From contig DASXVA010000012.1 in the NCBI GenBank assembly GCA_036504515.1, positions 62,001-126,000 on the forward strand: a stretch of DNA of 64,000 nt, read 5' to 3'. The notes beneath the pieces were generated by a model that saw only the letters and a list, made by a program, of their open reading frames with translations, did no database searches and was not told where the DNA came from. Made by a program: the position numbers and the translations under genes. Position 1 is the stretch's first letter, and each line of letters starts with the position of its first letter. Source of the stretch: AWTP1-18 sp036504515 (GTDB lineage: Bacteria; Pseudomonadota; Gammaproteobacteria; Burkholderiales; Rhodocyclaceae). Below are positions 15,311 through 24,932 of the stretch, one piece after another.

Positions 15311-17680
15311 TCAGGCTTTGTGATTGGCCAGCTTCAACCAAGTGTCGACCACGGTATCTGGATTCAGGGAAATACTCTGAATGCCCTGCTCCATCAGCCA
15401 TTCGGCCAAATCGGGGTGATCGGAAGGGCCTTGGCCGCAGATACCGACATACTTGCCGAGGCGGTTGCAGGTAGAGATAGCCATGGATAACAGTTGCTTG
15501 ACGGCGGGATCACGCTCATCAAAGGCGTGAGCCACCAGGCCGGAGTCGCGATCCAGGCCCAATGTAAGCTGGGTCAAGTCGTTTGAGCCGATGGAGAAGC
15601 CGTCAAAGTACTGCAGGAACTGTTCAGCCAGTAGAGCGTTGGAAGGAATCTCGCACATCATGATGAGCTTGAGCTCGTTCTCGCCGCGCTTGAGACCGTG
15701 GGAAGCCAGCAACTCTTCCACGCCCTTGGCTTCTTCCAGATTGCGGACGAAGGGCACCATCAGTTGCACATTGGTCAGTCCCATTTCATTGCGGACCTTC
15801 TTCATGGCCGTGGTTTCCATTTCGAAACAATCACGGAAACTCTGGGCAATGTAACGGGAGGCGCCGCGGAAACCCAGCATGGGGTTTTCTTCCTCGGGTT
15901 CGTAGATATCGCCACCCAGCAGCTTGCGATACTCGTTGGACTTGAAGTCAGACAGGCGCACGATCACCGGGCTGGGATAGAAGGCGGCGGCGATGGTGGC
16001 CACACCTTCCACCAGTTTCTCGACGAAAAACTCCTTGGGACTGGCGTAACCACGGGAGCGGCGCAGGATTTCGTCGCGCAGGGAAGCGGGCACCTGGTCG
16101 ATTTCCAGGATGGCCTTGGGATGGATGCCGATCATGTTGTTGATGACGAATTCCACCCGTGCCAAGCCGACACCGGCATTAGGCGTCTGAGCGAAATCAA
16201 AGGCCAGCTCGGGGTTACCCACATTCATCATGATCTTGACGGGCACGGGAGGCAGACTGCCCATGTCCTGACGGGTAACTTCAAAGTCCATTTTGCCGCG
16301 GTAGACGTAACCAGTATCGCCTTCAGCACAACTGGCAGTGACGATTTCGCCTTCCGTCAGGGAGGTCGTTGCATTGCCGCAACCGACGATAGCGGGAATA
16401 CCCAGTTCACGGGCAATGATGGCTGCGTGACAAGTCCGACCACCACGATTGGTGACAATGGCGGAAGCCCGCTTCATGACCGGTTCCCAATTGGGATCAG
16501 TCATATCAGCAACAAGAACATCACCAGCCTGCACTTGGTTCATCTGGGCGGGATCAAGCACAACGCGAACAGGACCGGCACCAATCTTCTGACCAATGGC
16601 TCGACCTGAAGTCATCACCTTGCCATGCTGCTTGATCTTGAATTTTTCGATCACGCCAGTAGCTTGCGACTGCACGGTTTCGGGACGAGCCTGGAGAATG
16701 TAAAGCTTGCCATCACGACCATCACGGCCCCACTCGATATCCATGGGACGGCCATAGTGCTTCTCGATGATGACGGCGTAACGGGCCAGCTCGAGCACGT
16801 CTTCATTGCTCAGGGCATAGCGATTGCGGTCTGCTTCGGGCACATCCACCGTCAGGGTGGACTTGCCAGCTTGCTTGGTCTCGGAGAAGACCATCTTGAT
16901 CAGCTTGGAACCCAGATTGCGACGAATCACTGAGGGCTTGCCAAGAGCCAGAGTGGGCTTGTGCACGTAGAACTCGTCGGGATTGACGGCACCCTGCACC
17001 ACGGTTTCACCCAAGCCATAGCTGGCGGTGATGAAAACGACGTCCTCAAAACCGGATTCAGTATCGATGGTGAACATCACACCGGCTGCACCGGTATCGG
17101 AACGCACCATGCGCTGTACGCCGGCAGAGAGCGCGACGTCAGCATGGGCAAAGCCCTTGTGCACACGGTAGGAAATGGCGCGGTCGTTGTAAAGGGAGGC
17201 GAACACTTCCTTGATGGCGTGGAGAATGTTCTCGTAGCCATGGATATTCAGGAAGGACTCTTGCTGACCGGCGAAAGAGGCATCGGGCAAATCTTCTGCT
17301 GTAGCGGAAGAACGCACGGCAAAGGAGGCATCGGGGCCACTGGTGGCGATCAGAGTTTCGTACTGAGCCTTGATTTCCGATTCCAGCTTAGCAGGGAAAG
17401 GCTGATCGACAACCCACTGACGGATCTGGGCGCCGGCCTTGACCAAGGCATCCACGTTGTCCACATCAAGACTGTCCAGCACTTGATTGATCCGGTCCGC
17501 CAACCCTTGATGGGCCAGGAACTCGCGGTAAGCGTCGGCCGTGGTGGCAAAGCCGCCCGGTACTCGTACGCTGGTGGATGCGAGCTGACTGATCATTTCC
17601 CCCAGGGACGCATTCTTCCCACCGACCTCTCCTACGTCGGACATGCGAAGTTGCTCAAAGGGGATCACATAGCGGGTCAT
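15311..17680 (-). CDS. ppsA: Phosphoenolpyruvate synthase
   Basis: A cytoplasmic enzyme of 789 residues that makes PEP from pyruvate and ATP for gluconeogenesis. The domain order is an ATP-grasp pyruvate/phosphate-binding domain (VGGKNASLGEM near the N terminus, VRSSATAEDLPDASFAGQQE), a swivelling phosphohistidine domain with the catalytic His in GGRTCHAAIIARELG, and a C-terminal PEP/pyruvate TIM barrel (GSNDLTQLTLGLDRDSG, ICGQGPSDHP). The start at 17680 gives the family N terminus MTRYVIPFEQLRMSD. It is divergent from ppsR, whose product switches PpsA on and off. Expression would suit growth on acids or on pyruvate from the meta-cleavage pathway. Confidence 0.96.
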   Translation of the reverse strand: MTRYVIPFEQLRMSDVGEVGGKNASLGEMISQLASTSVRVPGGFATTADAYREFLAHQGLADRINQVLDSLDVDNVDALVKAGAQIRQWVVDQPFPAKLESEIKAQYETLIATSGPDASFAVRSSATAEDLPDASFAGQQESFLNIHGYENILHAIKEVFASLYNDRAISYRVHKGFAHADVALSAGVQRMVRSDTGAAGVMFTIDTESGFEDVVFITASYGLGETVVQGAVNPDEFYVHKPTLALGKPSVIRRNLGSKLIKMVFSETKQAGKSTLTVDVPEADRNRYALSNEDVLELARYAVIIEKHYGRPMDIEWGRDGRDGKLYILQARPETVQSQATGVIEKFKIKQHGKVMTSGRAIGQKIGAGPVRVVLDPAQMNQVQAGDVLVADMTDPNWEPVMKRASAIVTNRGGRTCHAAIIARELGIPAIVGCGNATTSLTEGEIVTASCAEGDTGYVYRGKMDFEVTRQDMGSLPPVPVKIMMNVGNPELAFDFAQTPNAGVGLARVEFVINNMIGIHPKAILEIDQVPASLRDEILRRSRGYASPKEFFVEKLVEGVATIAAAFYPSPVIVRLSDFKSNEYRKLLGGDIYEPEEENPMLGFRGASRYIAQSFRDCFEMETTAMKKVRNEMGLTNVQLMVPFVRNLEEAKGVEELLASHGLKRGENELKLIMMCEIPSNALLAEQFLQYFDGFSIGSNDLTQLTLGLDRDSGLVAHAFDERDPAVKQLLSMAISTCNRLGKYVGICGQGPSDHPDLAEWLMEQGIQSISLNPDTVVDTWLKLANHKA

Positions 17681-17735
17681 GATGGCAATGCCTTTCTTGC
17701 TTCGGACGTGAATGAACAAAAGCCCCAGTGAATTC

Positions 17736-17749
17736 GGTGAAACGTCACC
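17736..17749. promoter_or_regulatory. Short inverted repeat in the ppsA-ppsR divergent promoter region
   Basis: GGTGA (17736-17740) and TCACC (17745-17749) form a perfect 5-bp inverted repeat with 4 bases between, about midway in the 116-base gap between the divergent ppsA and ppsR starts. It could be an operator shared by both genes or a 5'-UTR hairpin. No regulator can be named. Confidence 0.25.
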
Positions 17750-17796
17750 GGGAAAAAGCGATATTGTAACGTTTTTGCTTACTATCTTTTGTCACC

Positions 17797-18621
17797 ATGC
17801 ACGCATCTCGCACCGTTTTCTTTGTCTCTGACGGCACCGGCATTACCGCTGAAACCCTCGGTCACAGCCTGCTTAGCCAGTTTGAAGGCACCCATTTCCG
17901 CCAAACTCGGGTCCCATTTGTAGACTCTGAAGAAAAGGCACAGGAGTGCCTGAAACGCATCGATGAAGCCCATCAACGGGATGGCGCACGCCCAATCGTA
18001 ATTTCGACCTTGGTCAGAGCTGATATCGCCGCACTTTTCCGCCAAGCCGATGCGGTTGTTCTCAATTTTTTTGAAGCTTTTATTGCTCCATTAGAAGCTG
18101 AGTTGGGCTGTAAGTCGTCCCATACTGTGGGTCGTTCCCATGGCTCCGTTACCTCTCAAGGTTATCTGGCCCGGATTGAAGCCATCAACTTTACCCTTGC
18201 CCACGATGATGGAATTACCGACCAAGGGCTTGACCAGGCGGATGTAATCCTTGTCGGCGTATCCCGTAGCGGAAAAACTCCAACCAGCCTCTACCTTGCT
18301 TTGCAATTTGGACTAAAGGTTGCCAACTACCCATTAATTCCCGAAGATTTTGAGCGACACCAATTTCCCGATGGACTTCACAAACACAGACATAAGCTGT
18401 TTGGACTGACCATCACCCCTGATCGCCTGTCTCAAATCAGGCAAGAACGGCGCCCCGACAGCACCTATGCTTCGCTGAAAAACTGTACATGGGAAATTGA
18501 CTCTGCCCAAAACCTCATGCGCAGGGAGGGCGTTCGCTGGCTCGACTCGACATCCAAATCCATCGAGGAAATTGCAGCCACACTGATGCAAACGGTCGGA
18601 CTGGAAAAGCTGACGTTCTAA
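17797..18621 (+). CDS. ppsR: PEP synthase regulatory protein (bifunctional kinase/pyrophosphorylase)
   Basis: A 274-residue DUF299 family protein. It phosphorylates a Thr of PEP synthase with ADP to inactivate it and reverses this by phosphorolysis. Diagnostic features are the N terminus RTVFFVSDGTGITAETLGHS, the P-loop GVSRSGKTPTSLYLA at about residue 148, and the C-terminal RRPDSTYASLKNC region. It is divergent from its substrate gene ppsA, the usual arrangement. Its stop lies three bases from the stop of the oppositely oriented binding-protein gene, with no intrinsic terminator visible between. Confidence 0.95.
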   Translation: MHASRTVFFVSDGTGITAETLGHSLLSQFEGTHFRQTRVPFVDSEEKAQECLKRIDEAHQRDGARPIVISTLVRADIAALFRQADAVVLNFFEAFIAPLEAELGCKSSHTVGRSHGSVTSQGYLARIEAINFTLAHDDGITDQGLDQADVILVGVSRSGKTPTSLYLALQFGLKVANYPLIPEDFERHQFPDGLHKHRHKLFGLTITPDRLSQIRQERRPDSTYASLKNCTWEIDSAQNLMRREGVRWLDSTSKSIEEIAATLMQTVGLEKLTF

Positions 18622-18624
18622 TCG

Positions 18625-19521
18625 CTACTCTTTCATCTGCTTAAGCTTTGCCTCTAGCTCTTCGCTAGAAGGCAGGCTCATGCCGAGCGAGCGGGAAACC
18701 GATGAATTAACACCAACACTGAAATACTTCAAATTTTGACTAGCAGGAATCACCCTGCCCTGGCGGAAAGCTGCGACCATCTCAACCATCTGCTGGGCAA
18801 TTTCTTCGGGGTTAGAGTACAGTGCCACGGCAGCGCCAGCCCGAAGATAACTTTCAGAAAACCCAATTACGGGAACCCCTGCTCGATAACTAATTAGCAA
18901 CAAAGGCGGTACAGTAGCTGCGCTATGCACAATAGCGTCTGGTAGAGCCAAGATCATAGATACTTGTTGAACCAACCGGTCGACAGCAGGCCCCACTTCG
19001 CTTTCTTTACCTACTTTCTCGATATGCAGACGCAGTCCCCGCTCCTGAGCCTGTACCTCCAGCCGGGAGGCTCGTTCTAGCAGAGAAGGACTAGCGAGAG
19101 TACCAAGCACCTTCCCCTTCGCTGACAATAGCAAAGCTAGATTCAGAAACCGAGAAGGGGGCTGCTCTAACAGCAAAGCAGCAAATGGCCGATTGCTCCG
19201 CCTGGAAGACAACTCAGCTAATGCACTAGGAGGTAACACTGAAAAAAGAGGCGTATCCCCTCCTGTATCAATTGCCTGGCGCCAAGCACGAATACCTACC
19301 GTGATTAAAATCCTTTTATGCGTAGTTGAAACAAAAGAACCACTATCGATTACGACATCTCCATCAAGGCGCCGCAGTTGGGATTCAATCTGGGTTACTG
19401 TTTGAGCAACCACGCCCCCTTCGTCAATACCAACAACTCGGACTAAGACTCCCTCAGCTGCTTCGCCATGCGCAGCGAAAAAACCGAAAAAAATAATGAG
19501 GAAGCGAGTCAGAATAGACAT
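18625..19521 (-). CDS. ABC-type substrate-binding protein, orphan, paired with TonB receptor
   Basis: A 298-residue secreted protein with an N-terminal hydrophobic signal (TRFLIIFFGFFAAHGEAA). The remainder resembles the ABC substrate-binding family typified by TrpX/PF04392, with two lobes and a hinge around residues 110-125; PLLLISYRAGVPVIGFSESYLRAGA and LYSNPEEIAQQMVEMVAAF are typical of that family. No permease or ATPase gene is nearby. It starts 15 bases after the TonB receptor stop and is presumably cotranscribed, so it may bind the ligand brought in by that receptor. The ligand is unknown. The start is ATG at 19521; a TTG one codon earlier is possible. Confidence 0.75.
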   Translation of the reverse strand: MSILTRFLIIFFGFFAAHGEAAEGVLVRVVGIDEGGVVAQTVTQIESQLRRLDGDVVIDSGSFVSTTHKRILITVGIRAWRQAIDTGGDTPLFSVLPPSALAELSSRRSNRPFAALLLEQPPSRFLNLALLLSAKGKVLGTLASPSLLERASRLEVQAQERGLRLHIEKVGKESEVGPAVDRLVQQVSMILALPDAIVHSAATVPPLLLISYRAGVPVIGFSESYLRAGAAVALYSNPEEIAQQMVEMVAAFRQGRVIPASQNLKYFSVGVNSSVSRSLGMSLPSSEELEAKLKQMKE

Positions 19522-19535
19522 CAATGACTAACTTT

Positions 19536-21506
19536 TCAGAACTCAACACTCAAGCGAAGAGTACTGATTTGTGACGGCTTGATATACCCCCAAAAATCCG
19601 CGATGGGTCGCGATGCGTTTTCAGTTACCCAAGAAACTTCAGCTGAATTTCCTTCCGGCAAAGTAAATCGATACCCTAATTTGATATCGGCCTTACTGTA
19701 ACTCGGCAGATAATCCCCTCCTGCCCATTTCATCGCACCAACCCGGTAGATACCTACCCCCAATTGCCATCCCCAAGGAAGTGTTTGATCTAATAAAAAA
19801 CTGCTAGTGAATGAAGGGGACTGAAGGATCAAACTACTGTGATTCGTTGATGTTGAATCAACCCAGAGATCCGAACCAGAAAAATACAAACGAGTGGTAT
19901 CAAATGGCGACCAGCGAAACGTGTAATCAGCACCACTTAAATTAACATTATCGGCATTAGCAAACGTTAACGAACATTGCCCAGAGCCATTGCTACATTG
20001 CCGAGCCAAGCTATTCACTTGACCAGGGAAAGGAGTATCTGCTGTTGCAAGTAACCCGGTTATTTTGCTTGAAAAGCCTCTCGCCTCCCAAGACAGGTGC
20101 CAGTCAGGCATTTCCCCTAAATAAGCGAACTCCCTTGTTTCGTTTAGCTCAGTCTTAGCCGTGGTTGGCACAGAGAAATTCTGTTTTAGTAAGGTGCCGT
20201 TCCAATAAAAGGCAGAGTTGGCCTTAGCCTCGAGAATCGTCGGCGTTCGTTCAGCCTTCCCCCAACTAACACGAAGACTGTGATGAGGAACAAACTCCCA
20301 ATTAACGGCAACACGAGGAGAATAATTTGCGGCAGCAAGGCTACTCCGTTCGTACATCAATCCCATATTGAGTGAAACACGTGAAAAAACTCTCCACTCC
20401 ATATTGGTAAAAAGACGTTCAAGACTACTAGGCACCCATGCATTTGTACCCAGATAGGTCATAGACCGTGCAGCATCCCACCGCACCTGCCCCCCCCATG
20501 TCATACGAACATCGTCAGACAGTGCGATCGTTCGCTGTAACTCTATGTCATCGCGCCTCGTATCCATGTCATAGCTGATGGTGTATGCATTCGTTAACGG
20601 CTGCAACGGAAAAACAATTTTTTCACTTGCACTACGCTCGTCGTGAAAATACTGAATCCACCACTCATCATCGGTTGCATTACGCTGAGTCCAGCGCATT
20701 TGGGCAAAAGCACTATTAATGCTTCTGTCCCGAGGTCCATCAGTCGCCCCACCCTTTATAGACTGCTGACCACGAACACCGCCCACATATCCCGCCTGGA
20801 ATTGCAACTGATTGACGGAGTCAATTTGCAACTCACTACGAAAATTTGCCTTTCCGGTTCGCTGACTGTCATATAGATCACGGAATCCATTATCCGAAGA
20901 CTGGGAAACCGTAGTACGGTAACGCATGGGGCCATCCCCGCCCGCATGCCGAAGGGTGAATTCGGAGACACCCTCATCCCCCTGAATCCATTCGAAGTGA
21001 TTACCCTGTTCAGCGCCGGGCTCCCGGGTGATGATGTTAATCACCCCGAGAAAAGAGTTCGCGCCAAAGCTTGCCGCATTAGGACCTCGTACTACTTCGA
21101 TCCGTTCTATATCACTCAAGGTGATAGGGATATCAGCCCAGTTAACGCCTCCGAATAAAGGACTATAGATTGATCGGCCATCGATCAAAACCTGCATTTG
21201 CCGCGAATAGCCATCGGCAAGCCCCTGATTAGTAGCTGAAAATGTACTCCCATTCAACTGACCAACAAGAAACCCCGGAACCAAGCGTAGTAGTTCGGGA
21301 ATTGTTCTGAGTCCTGAAGACTTGATCATTCGCTGATCAATCACAGACACGGGCGCAGGGGCCTCATAGACAGACTGACGCAACCGGGAAGCAGATAGCA
21401 CTACGGGGAGATTATCTAAACCATCATCATCAACTGTTGCTGCCTGGCATGACACTATCAGCATAAAAAATCCGACCCCTGCTATTGCTACAGATTTTTT
21501 TGCCAT
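19536..21506 (-). CDS. TonB-dependent outer-membrane receptor
   Basis: A 656-residue outer-membrane receptor with a signal peptide (residues 1-22, MAKKSVAIAGVGFFMLIVSC), a plug domain (VVLSASRLRQSVYEAPAPVS near the N terminus; VLIDGRSIYSPLFGGVNW; VEVVRGPNAASFGANSFLG), and a C-terminal beta-barrel ending in Phe (TLRLSVEF). The plug style resembles siderophore or vitamin receptors, but the ligand cannot be read. The start at 21506 was chosen because AGGGG lies seven bases upstream. It overlaps no neighbour: the methyltransferase gene ends 20 bases upstream. The A/T content is visibly higher than in the formate region. Confidence 0.9.
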   Translation of the reverse strand: MAKKSVAIAGVGFFMLIVSCQAATVDDDGLDNLPVVLSASRLRQSVYEAPAPVSVIDQRMIKSSGLRTIPELLRLVPGFLVGQLNGSTFSATNQGLADGYSRQMQVLIDGRSIYSPLFGGVNWADIPITLSDIERIEVVRGPNAASFGANSFLGVINIITREPGAEQGNHFEWIQGDEGVSEFTLRHAGGDGPMRYRTTVSQSSDNGFRDLYDSQRTGKANFRSELQIDSVNQLQFQAGYVGGVRGQQSIKGGATDGPRDRSINSAFAQMRWTQRNATDDEWWIQYFHDERSASEKIVFPLQPLTNAYTISYDMDTRRDDIELQRTIALSDDVRMTWGGQVRWDAARSMTYLGTNAWVPSSLERLFTNMEWRVFSRVSLNMGLMYERSSLAAANYSPRVAVNWEFVPHHSLRVSWGKAERTPTILEAKANSAFYWNGTLLKQNFSVPTTAKTELNETREFAYLGEMPDWHLSWEARGFSSKITGLLATADTPFPGQVNSLARQCSNGSGQCSLTFANADNVNLSGADYTFRWSPFDTTRLYFSGSDLWVDSTSTNHSSLILQSPSFTSSFLLDQTLPWGWQLGVGIYRVGAMKWAGGDYLPSYSKADIKLGYRFTLPEGNSAEVSWVTENASRPIADFWGYIKPSQISTLRLSVEF

Positions 21507-21526
21507 ATTCACGCCCCTAGATATAC

Positions 21527-22312
21527 TCATAGCATACGTGAATATTCATTAAAAAAACAAATGGCAGCTGCAGCTGCCACATTCAAAGACTCAGTTCCTT
21601 TTGCCATAGGTATAGATATACGTTCCGTACATAAAGAAATTAACTCCGGAGAAATTCCACGGCCTTCATTTCCGAAAACCCATGCATAAGGACCGCCAGA
21701 TAATGAACCAGGAAGCAATATCTCTCCATCAAGAACCATAGCTACAGACTTTCCCTGATAAATGCGAATCGCTTCATGCAAATCCACGACCTCATGCAGA
21801 GAAAGAGAAAAATGTGCCCCTTGAGCCGCACGCAATACTTTGGGCGACCATGCAGCAGCACAGCCTTTACCAAGAACTATATTTTCCAAGCCAAAAGCAG
21901 CTGCCGACCGCAAAATGGAACCGAGGTTCCCTGCATCTTGAATCGAATCAAGTACCACCCAGTTACTTGTCATTGACAGTGTTTCTTGCCAAACAACTGC
22001 GGGAGGAATAGGTATAACCGCAAGAATGCCGACAGGATTGACCGTACCACTCAGTTCGCGAAAAATTGACTCAGGTACTAAAAGACATTCAGTCCCTGCG
22101 GTTGCTTCAACAAGCAACTCAATCTCAGGCAATCGTAAACCAGCTTCACTAACAACGATCGTATTGATTGGATAAGCATGATCAATGCACCCTCTGATGA
22201 GGTGCGGTCCATCTGCAATGGTTAGCCTTTCTTGACGCTGTTTTGACACATCAGCCACAAGTTTTCTCAGCAACTTCACACGTGGGTTGTCACGTGACGT
22301 CAAGTGTTTCAT
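21527..22312 (-). CDS. TrmH/SpoU-family RNA 2'-O-methyltransferase
   Basis: A 261-residue SPOUT methyltransferase that would use S-adenosylmethionine to methylate a ribose in rRNA or tRNA. The three SpoU motifs are present: DSIQDAGNLGSILRSAAAFG (about residue 123), YAWVFGNEGRGIS (about 205) and SLNVAAAAAICFFNEYSR at the C terminus. The N-terminal substrate-binding domain (SRDNPRVKLLRKL) is of the RlmB/TsnR-like type. It follows rnhB by 21 bases and is probably the last gene of the long lpx/rnhB run. The exact nucleotide target cannot be deduced. Confidence 0.9.
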   Translation of the reverse strand: MKHLTSRDNPRVKLLRKLVADVSKQRQERLTIADGPHLIRGCIDHAYPINTIVVSEAGLRLPEIELLVEATAGTECLLVPESIFRELSGTVNPVGILAVIPIPPAVVWQETLSMTSNWVVLDSIQDAGNLGSILRSAAAFGLENIVLGKGCAAAWSPKVLRAAQGAHFSLSLHEVVDLHEAIRIYQGKSVAMVLDGEILLPGSLSGGPYAWVFGNEGRGISPELISLCTERISIPMAKGTESLNVAAAAAICFFNEYSRML

Positions 22313-22333
22313 TGTTATATCCCAGCAATAACT

Positions 22334-22909
22334 CTACTTTTTAACGACTGAAAGCTTCCGCACTGGGGCATAGCTAAGACGATGAATTGGGCTTGCACCA
22401 TACTTCTCCAATGCCTCTCTATGGGCTGCCGTTGGATACCCCTTGTGTCGATCAAAACCGTATTGAGGGTAAATTTCATGCAATGAACACATTTCTGCAT
22501 CACGCGCAGTTTTAGCCAGAATGGATGCAGCTGAAATTTCAGCCACAGTCGCATCCCCCCCCACAATAGCCCGGCTTTTCCAGGACCATTTTGGTGTGCG
22601 ATTGCCATCCACCAAAACTTCATCAGGAACTATGGATAACCCAGCAACAGCTCTTGTCATAGCCAGAAATGTGGCTTGCAAGATATTAATCTGATCAATT
22701 TCCTCAACCGATGCACTGGCAATACTCCAAACCAATGCTCTCTCTTTGATTAATGGTGCCAATCTATCCCTGGCTGCCTCTGACAACACCTTGGAGTCAG
22801 CCAAACCGGCAATCGGTTGATCAGGATTCAATATGACCGCAGCAGCAAAAACAGCTCCAGCCAAAGGACCACGCCCTGCTTCATCTACACCGCAGAGAAG
22901 CACCGTCAT
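22334..22909 (-). CDS. rnhB: Ribonuclease HII
   Basis: RNase HII removes ribonucleotides from DNA-RNA hybrids in the cytoplasm. The 191-residue protein has the active-site motif CGVDEAGRGPLAGAV (Asp8 and Glu9), ADSKVLSEAARD (about residue 38), and the further acidic residue in the AEISAASILAKTARD region. The length is typical. It overlaps the lpxB stop by four bases (ATGA), so it is translationally coupled, as in many proteobacteria. Confidence 0.96.
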   Translation of the reverse strand: MTVLLCGVDEAGRGPLAGAVFAAAVILNPDQPIAGLADSKVLSEAARDRLAPLIKERALVWSIASASVEEIDQINILQATFLAMTRAVAGLSIVPDEVLVDGNRTPKWSWKSRAIVGGDATVAEISAASILAKTARDAEMCSLHEIYPQYGFDRHKGYPTAAHREALEKYGASPIHRLSYAPVRKLSVVKK

Positions 22910-24069
22910 GCCGCAACCGAATCAGTGGGCAAGCAACCGAGAATGGCTTCTGTTGCACGGGCAGCAGTATTCTGACGTAACGATTCATGAATAACGGCAA
23001 AGGTATCTTCCACCTTTTTCGCATACTCTTTATCCATCACCATATTGCCCAAGGCTTGGGCGAGGTTTTCGGCTGATGCGTCATCCTGCAAAAGTTCAGG
23101 AACAACAAATTTTCCGGCAAGAACATTGGGCAGGCCAACCCAAGGCTGGTAACGCATACGGTTCATTTTTTTCCACGACCAAGGCGACATCTTGTACGCA
23201 ATAACCATTGGACGCTTCAACAATGCAGCTTCAAGCGTAGCAGTACCGCTCGCCACAAGCACAGCATCACTGGCAGCCATAGCATCCTGTGCATGACCAA
23301 AAAGCAGCTTGAATGGCATCTCCTGAGCACCAAGACTCCAGAGGTCAATCTCAAACATATTTCTTGTTTCTCGAGATACGAGAGGAACAAGAAATTGAGC
23401 TGTTGGAAAACGCTCTAATAACCGTTTCCCTGTTTCAATAAATGTCTTGGCCATATATTGCAACTCGGACTGCCGGCTCCCAGGAAGCAAGGCAAACACA
23501 GGGCCATTTACCTCACCCAAGGCAAGCCGTTCTCGTGCTGCAGAACGGCTCACATCCATCGGAATCACATCGGCAGTTGGATGACCAACGTAGGTAACCG
23601 GTAAGTTGTGCTTCGCATATAGGACAGGCTCAAAGGGAAAGAGCGCCAACATATGCGATACAGATTTAACTATCTTACGAATCCGCTCACCGCGCCACGC
23701 CCATATTGAAGGGCTGACAAAATGAATGGCAGTAATGCCTGCCCTTTTGAGCTTACCTTCTAGCCACAAGTTGAAATCAGGCGCATCTACGCCAATGAAC
23801 AAGTCGGGTTTATCCGCCTTGAGCCGCTTCAGCAAATCTCGACGAATACCGGTAATTTCCCGGTAATGCTTGAGCACTTCCACATAGCCGCGAACAGCAA
23901 GTTTTTCGGAAGACCAAAGAACCTCAAATCCTTGCGCCTGCATTTTTGGCCCACCGATGCCATAAAAATGGGCATTAGGTAGTTGAGCTTTTAGCGCTGG
24001 AATGAGATGAGCAGCCAGAAGGTCGCCTGATGCTTCCCCTGCTACGAGAGCGATACGGATTGGTTTCAT
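22906..24069 (-). CDS. lpxB: Lipid A disaccharide synthase
   Basis: LpxB joins UDP-2,3-diacylglucosamine and lipid X to form the lipid A disaccharide at the inner membrane. The 387-residue glycosyltransferase has the family N terminus IRIALVAGEASGDLLAAHL, the motif FIGVDAPDFNLWLEGKLK (about residue 92), and the C-terminal domain with LLPGSRQSEL and VASGTATLEAALLKRPMV. It follows lpxA after an 80-base spacer and overlaps rnhB by four bases. The spacer holds two short near-repeats (AAAACCCGG twice) and nothing else I recognise. Confidence 0.96.
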   Translation of the reverse strand: MKPIRIALVAGEASGDLLAAHLIPALKAQLPNAHFYGIGGPKMQAQGFEVLWSSEKLAVRGYVEVLKHYREITGIRRDLLKRLKADKPDLFIGVDAPDFNLWLEGKLKRAGITAIHFVSPSIWAWRGERIRKIVKSVSHMLALFPFEPVLYAKHNLPVTYVGHPTADVIPMDVSRSAARERLALGEVNGPVFALLPGSRQSELQYMAKTFIETGKRLLERFPTAQFLVPLVSRETRNMFEIDLWSLGAQEMPFKLLFGHAQDAMAASDAVLVASGTATLEAALLKRPMVIAYKMSPWSWKKMNRMRYQPWVGLPNVLAGKFVVPELLQDDASAENLAQALGNMVMDKEYAKKVEDTFAVIHESLRQNTAARATEAILGCLPTDSVAA

Positions 24070-24149
24070 AGGGCAGATTTTCTCTCAAGTTACAGCCGGC
24101 AAACAGGAGAAAACCCGGCAAAAACCCGGTAAATCAGCCCACAAAGCCT

Positions 24150-24932
24150 TTAACGAATAACACCTCGCCCGGCATCAGCCAGAAAGTCGGCCAAAAGTGT
24201 CAATTCAGGAATAGTGATAGCCTCCGATGCGATGGCAGCTTTAGCCTCTTCAAGACGTTGCCCTGACTTGTAGAGCACCTTATAAGCACGCCTAATAGCC
24301 GAAACCGCGTCCGTAGAGAAACCACGACGCTTGAGTCCTTCGCTATTGATGCCATGGGGTTGCGCAGTATTGCCCGATGCAGTTACATAAGGTGGCAGGT
24401 CCTGTAACAGGATCGTCCCCATCGCCGTCATGCTATGAGCACCAATACGGACAAACTGATGAACGACAGTGAATCCGCCCAGAATAGCCCAGTCACCAAC
24501 GTGAACATGACCCGCTAATTGAGCATTATTGGCAAAAATGGTGTTGTTGCCGATTTCGCAATCATGGGCGACATGAACATAGGCCATGATCCAATTGTCG
24601 TTTCCAAGTCGGGTAACACTCCCATCTTGTACGGTCCCACAATTAAACGTACAAAATTCGCGAATGGTATTTCGGTCACCGATCTCCAATCGAGTCGGTT
24701 CTCCTTTGTACTTTTTATCTTGCGGCTCACCACCAATGGCAGCAAAGGAAAAAATCCGATTATCACTACCTATGCATGTATGACCGGAAATATTGACGTG
24801 AGTACCGATTTCCGTTCGATCACCAATAACAATGTGCTCGCCAATAACGGAATAGGCGCCAACCACCACATCGACTCCCAGCTTTGCACTAGGATGGATA
24901 ATGGCAGTCGGATGGATGCTTGCTCCGCTCAT
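24150..24932 (-). CDS. lpxA: UDP-N-acetylglucosamine acyltransferase
   Basis: LpxA adds the first 3-hydroxyacyl chain to UDP-GlcNAc in lipid A synthesis. The 260-residue protein is a left-handed beta-helix of hexapeptide repeats (IHPTAIIHPSAKLG onward) with the catalytic-His region AYVHVAHDCEIGN and the specificity region LAGHVHVGDWAILGGFTVVHQ. The C-terminal helical domain contains SEGLKRRGFS. The ATG at 24930-24932 overlaps the fabZ stop (ATGA), which fixes this start over a further upstream Met. Confidence 0.96.
   Translation of the reverse strand: MSGASIHPTAIIHPSAKLGVDVVVGAYSVIGEHIVIGDRTEIGTHVNISGHTCIGSDNRIFSFAAIGGEPQDKKYKGEPTRLEIGDRNTIREFCTFNCGTVQDGSVTRLGNDNWIMAYVHVAHDCEIGNNTIFANNAQLAGHVHVGDWAILGGFTVVHQFVRIGAHSMTAMGTILLQDLPPYVTASGNTAQPHGINSEGLKRRGFSTDAVSAIRRAYKVLYKSGQRLEEAKAAIASEAITIPELTLLADFLADAGRGVIR

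Noticed and set aside
15698..17731. Several long plus-strand frames opposite ppsA
   Set aside because: All are antisense to the unmistakable ppsA and lack domains or start signals.
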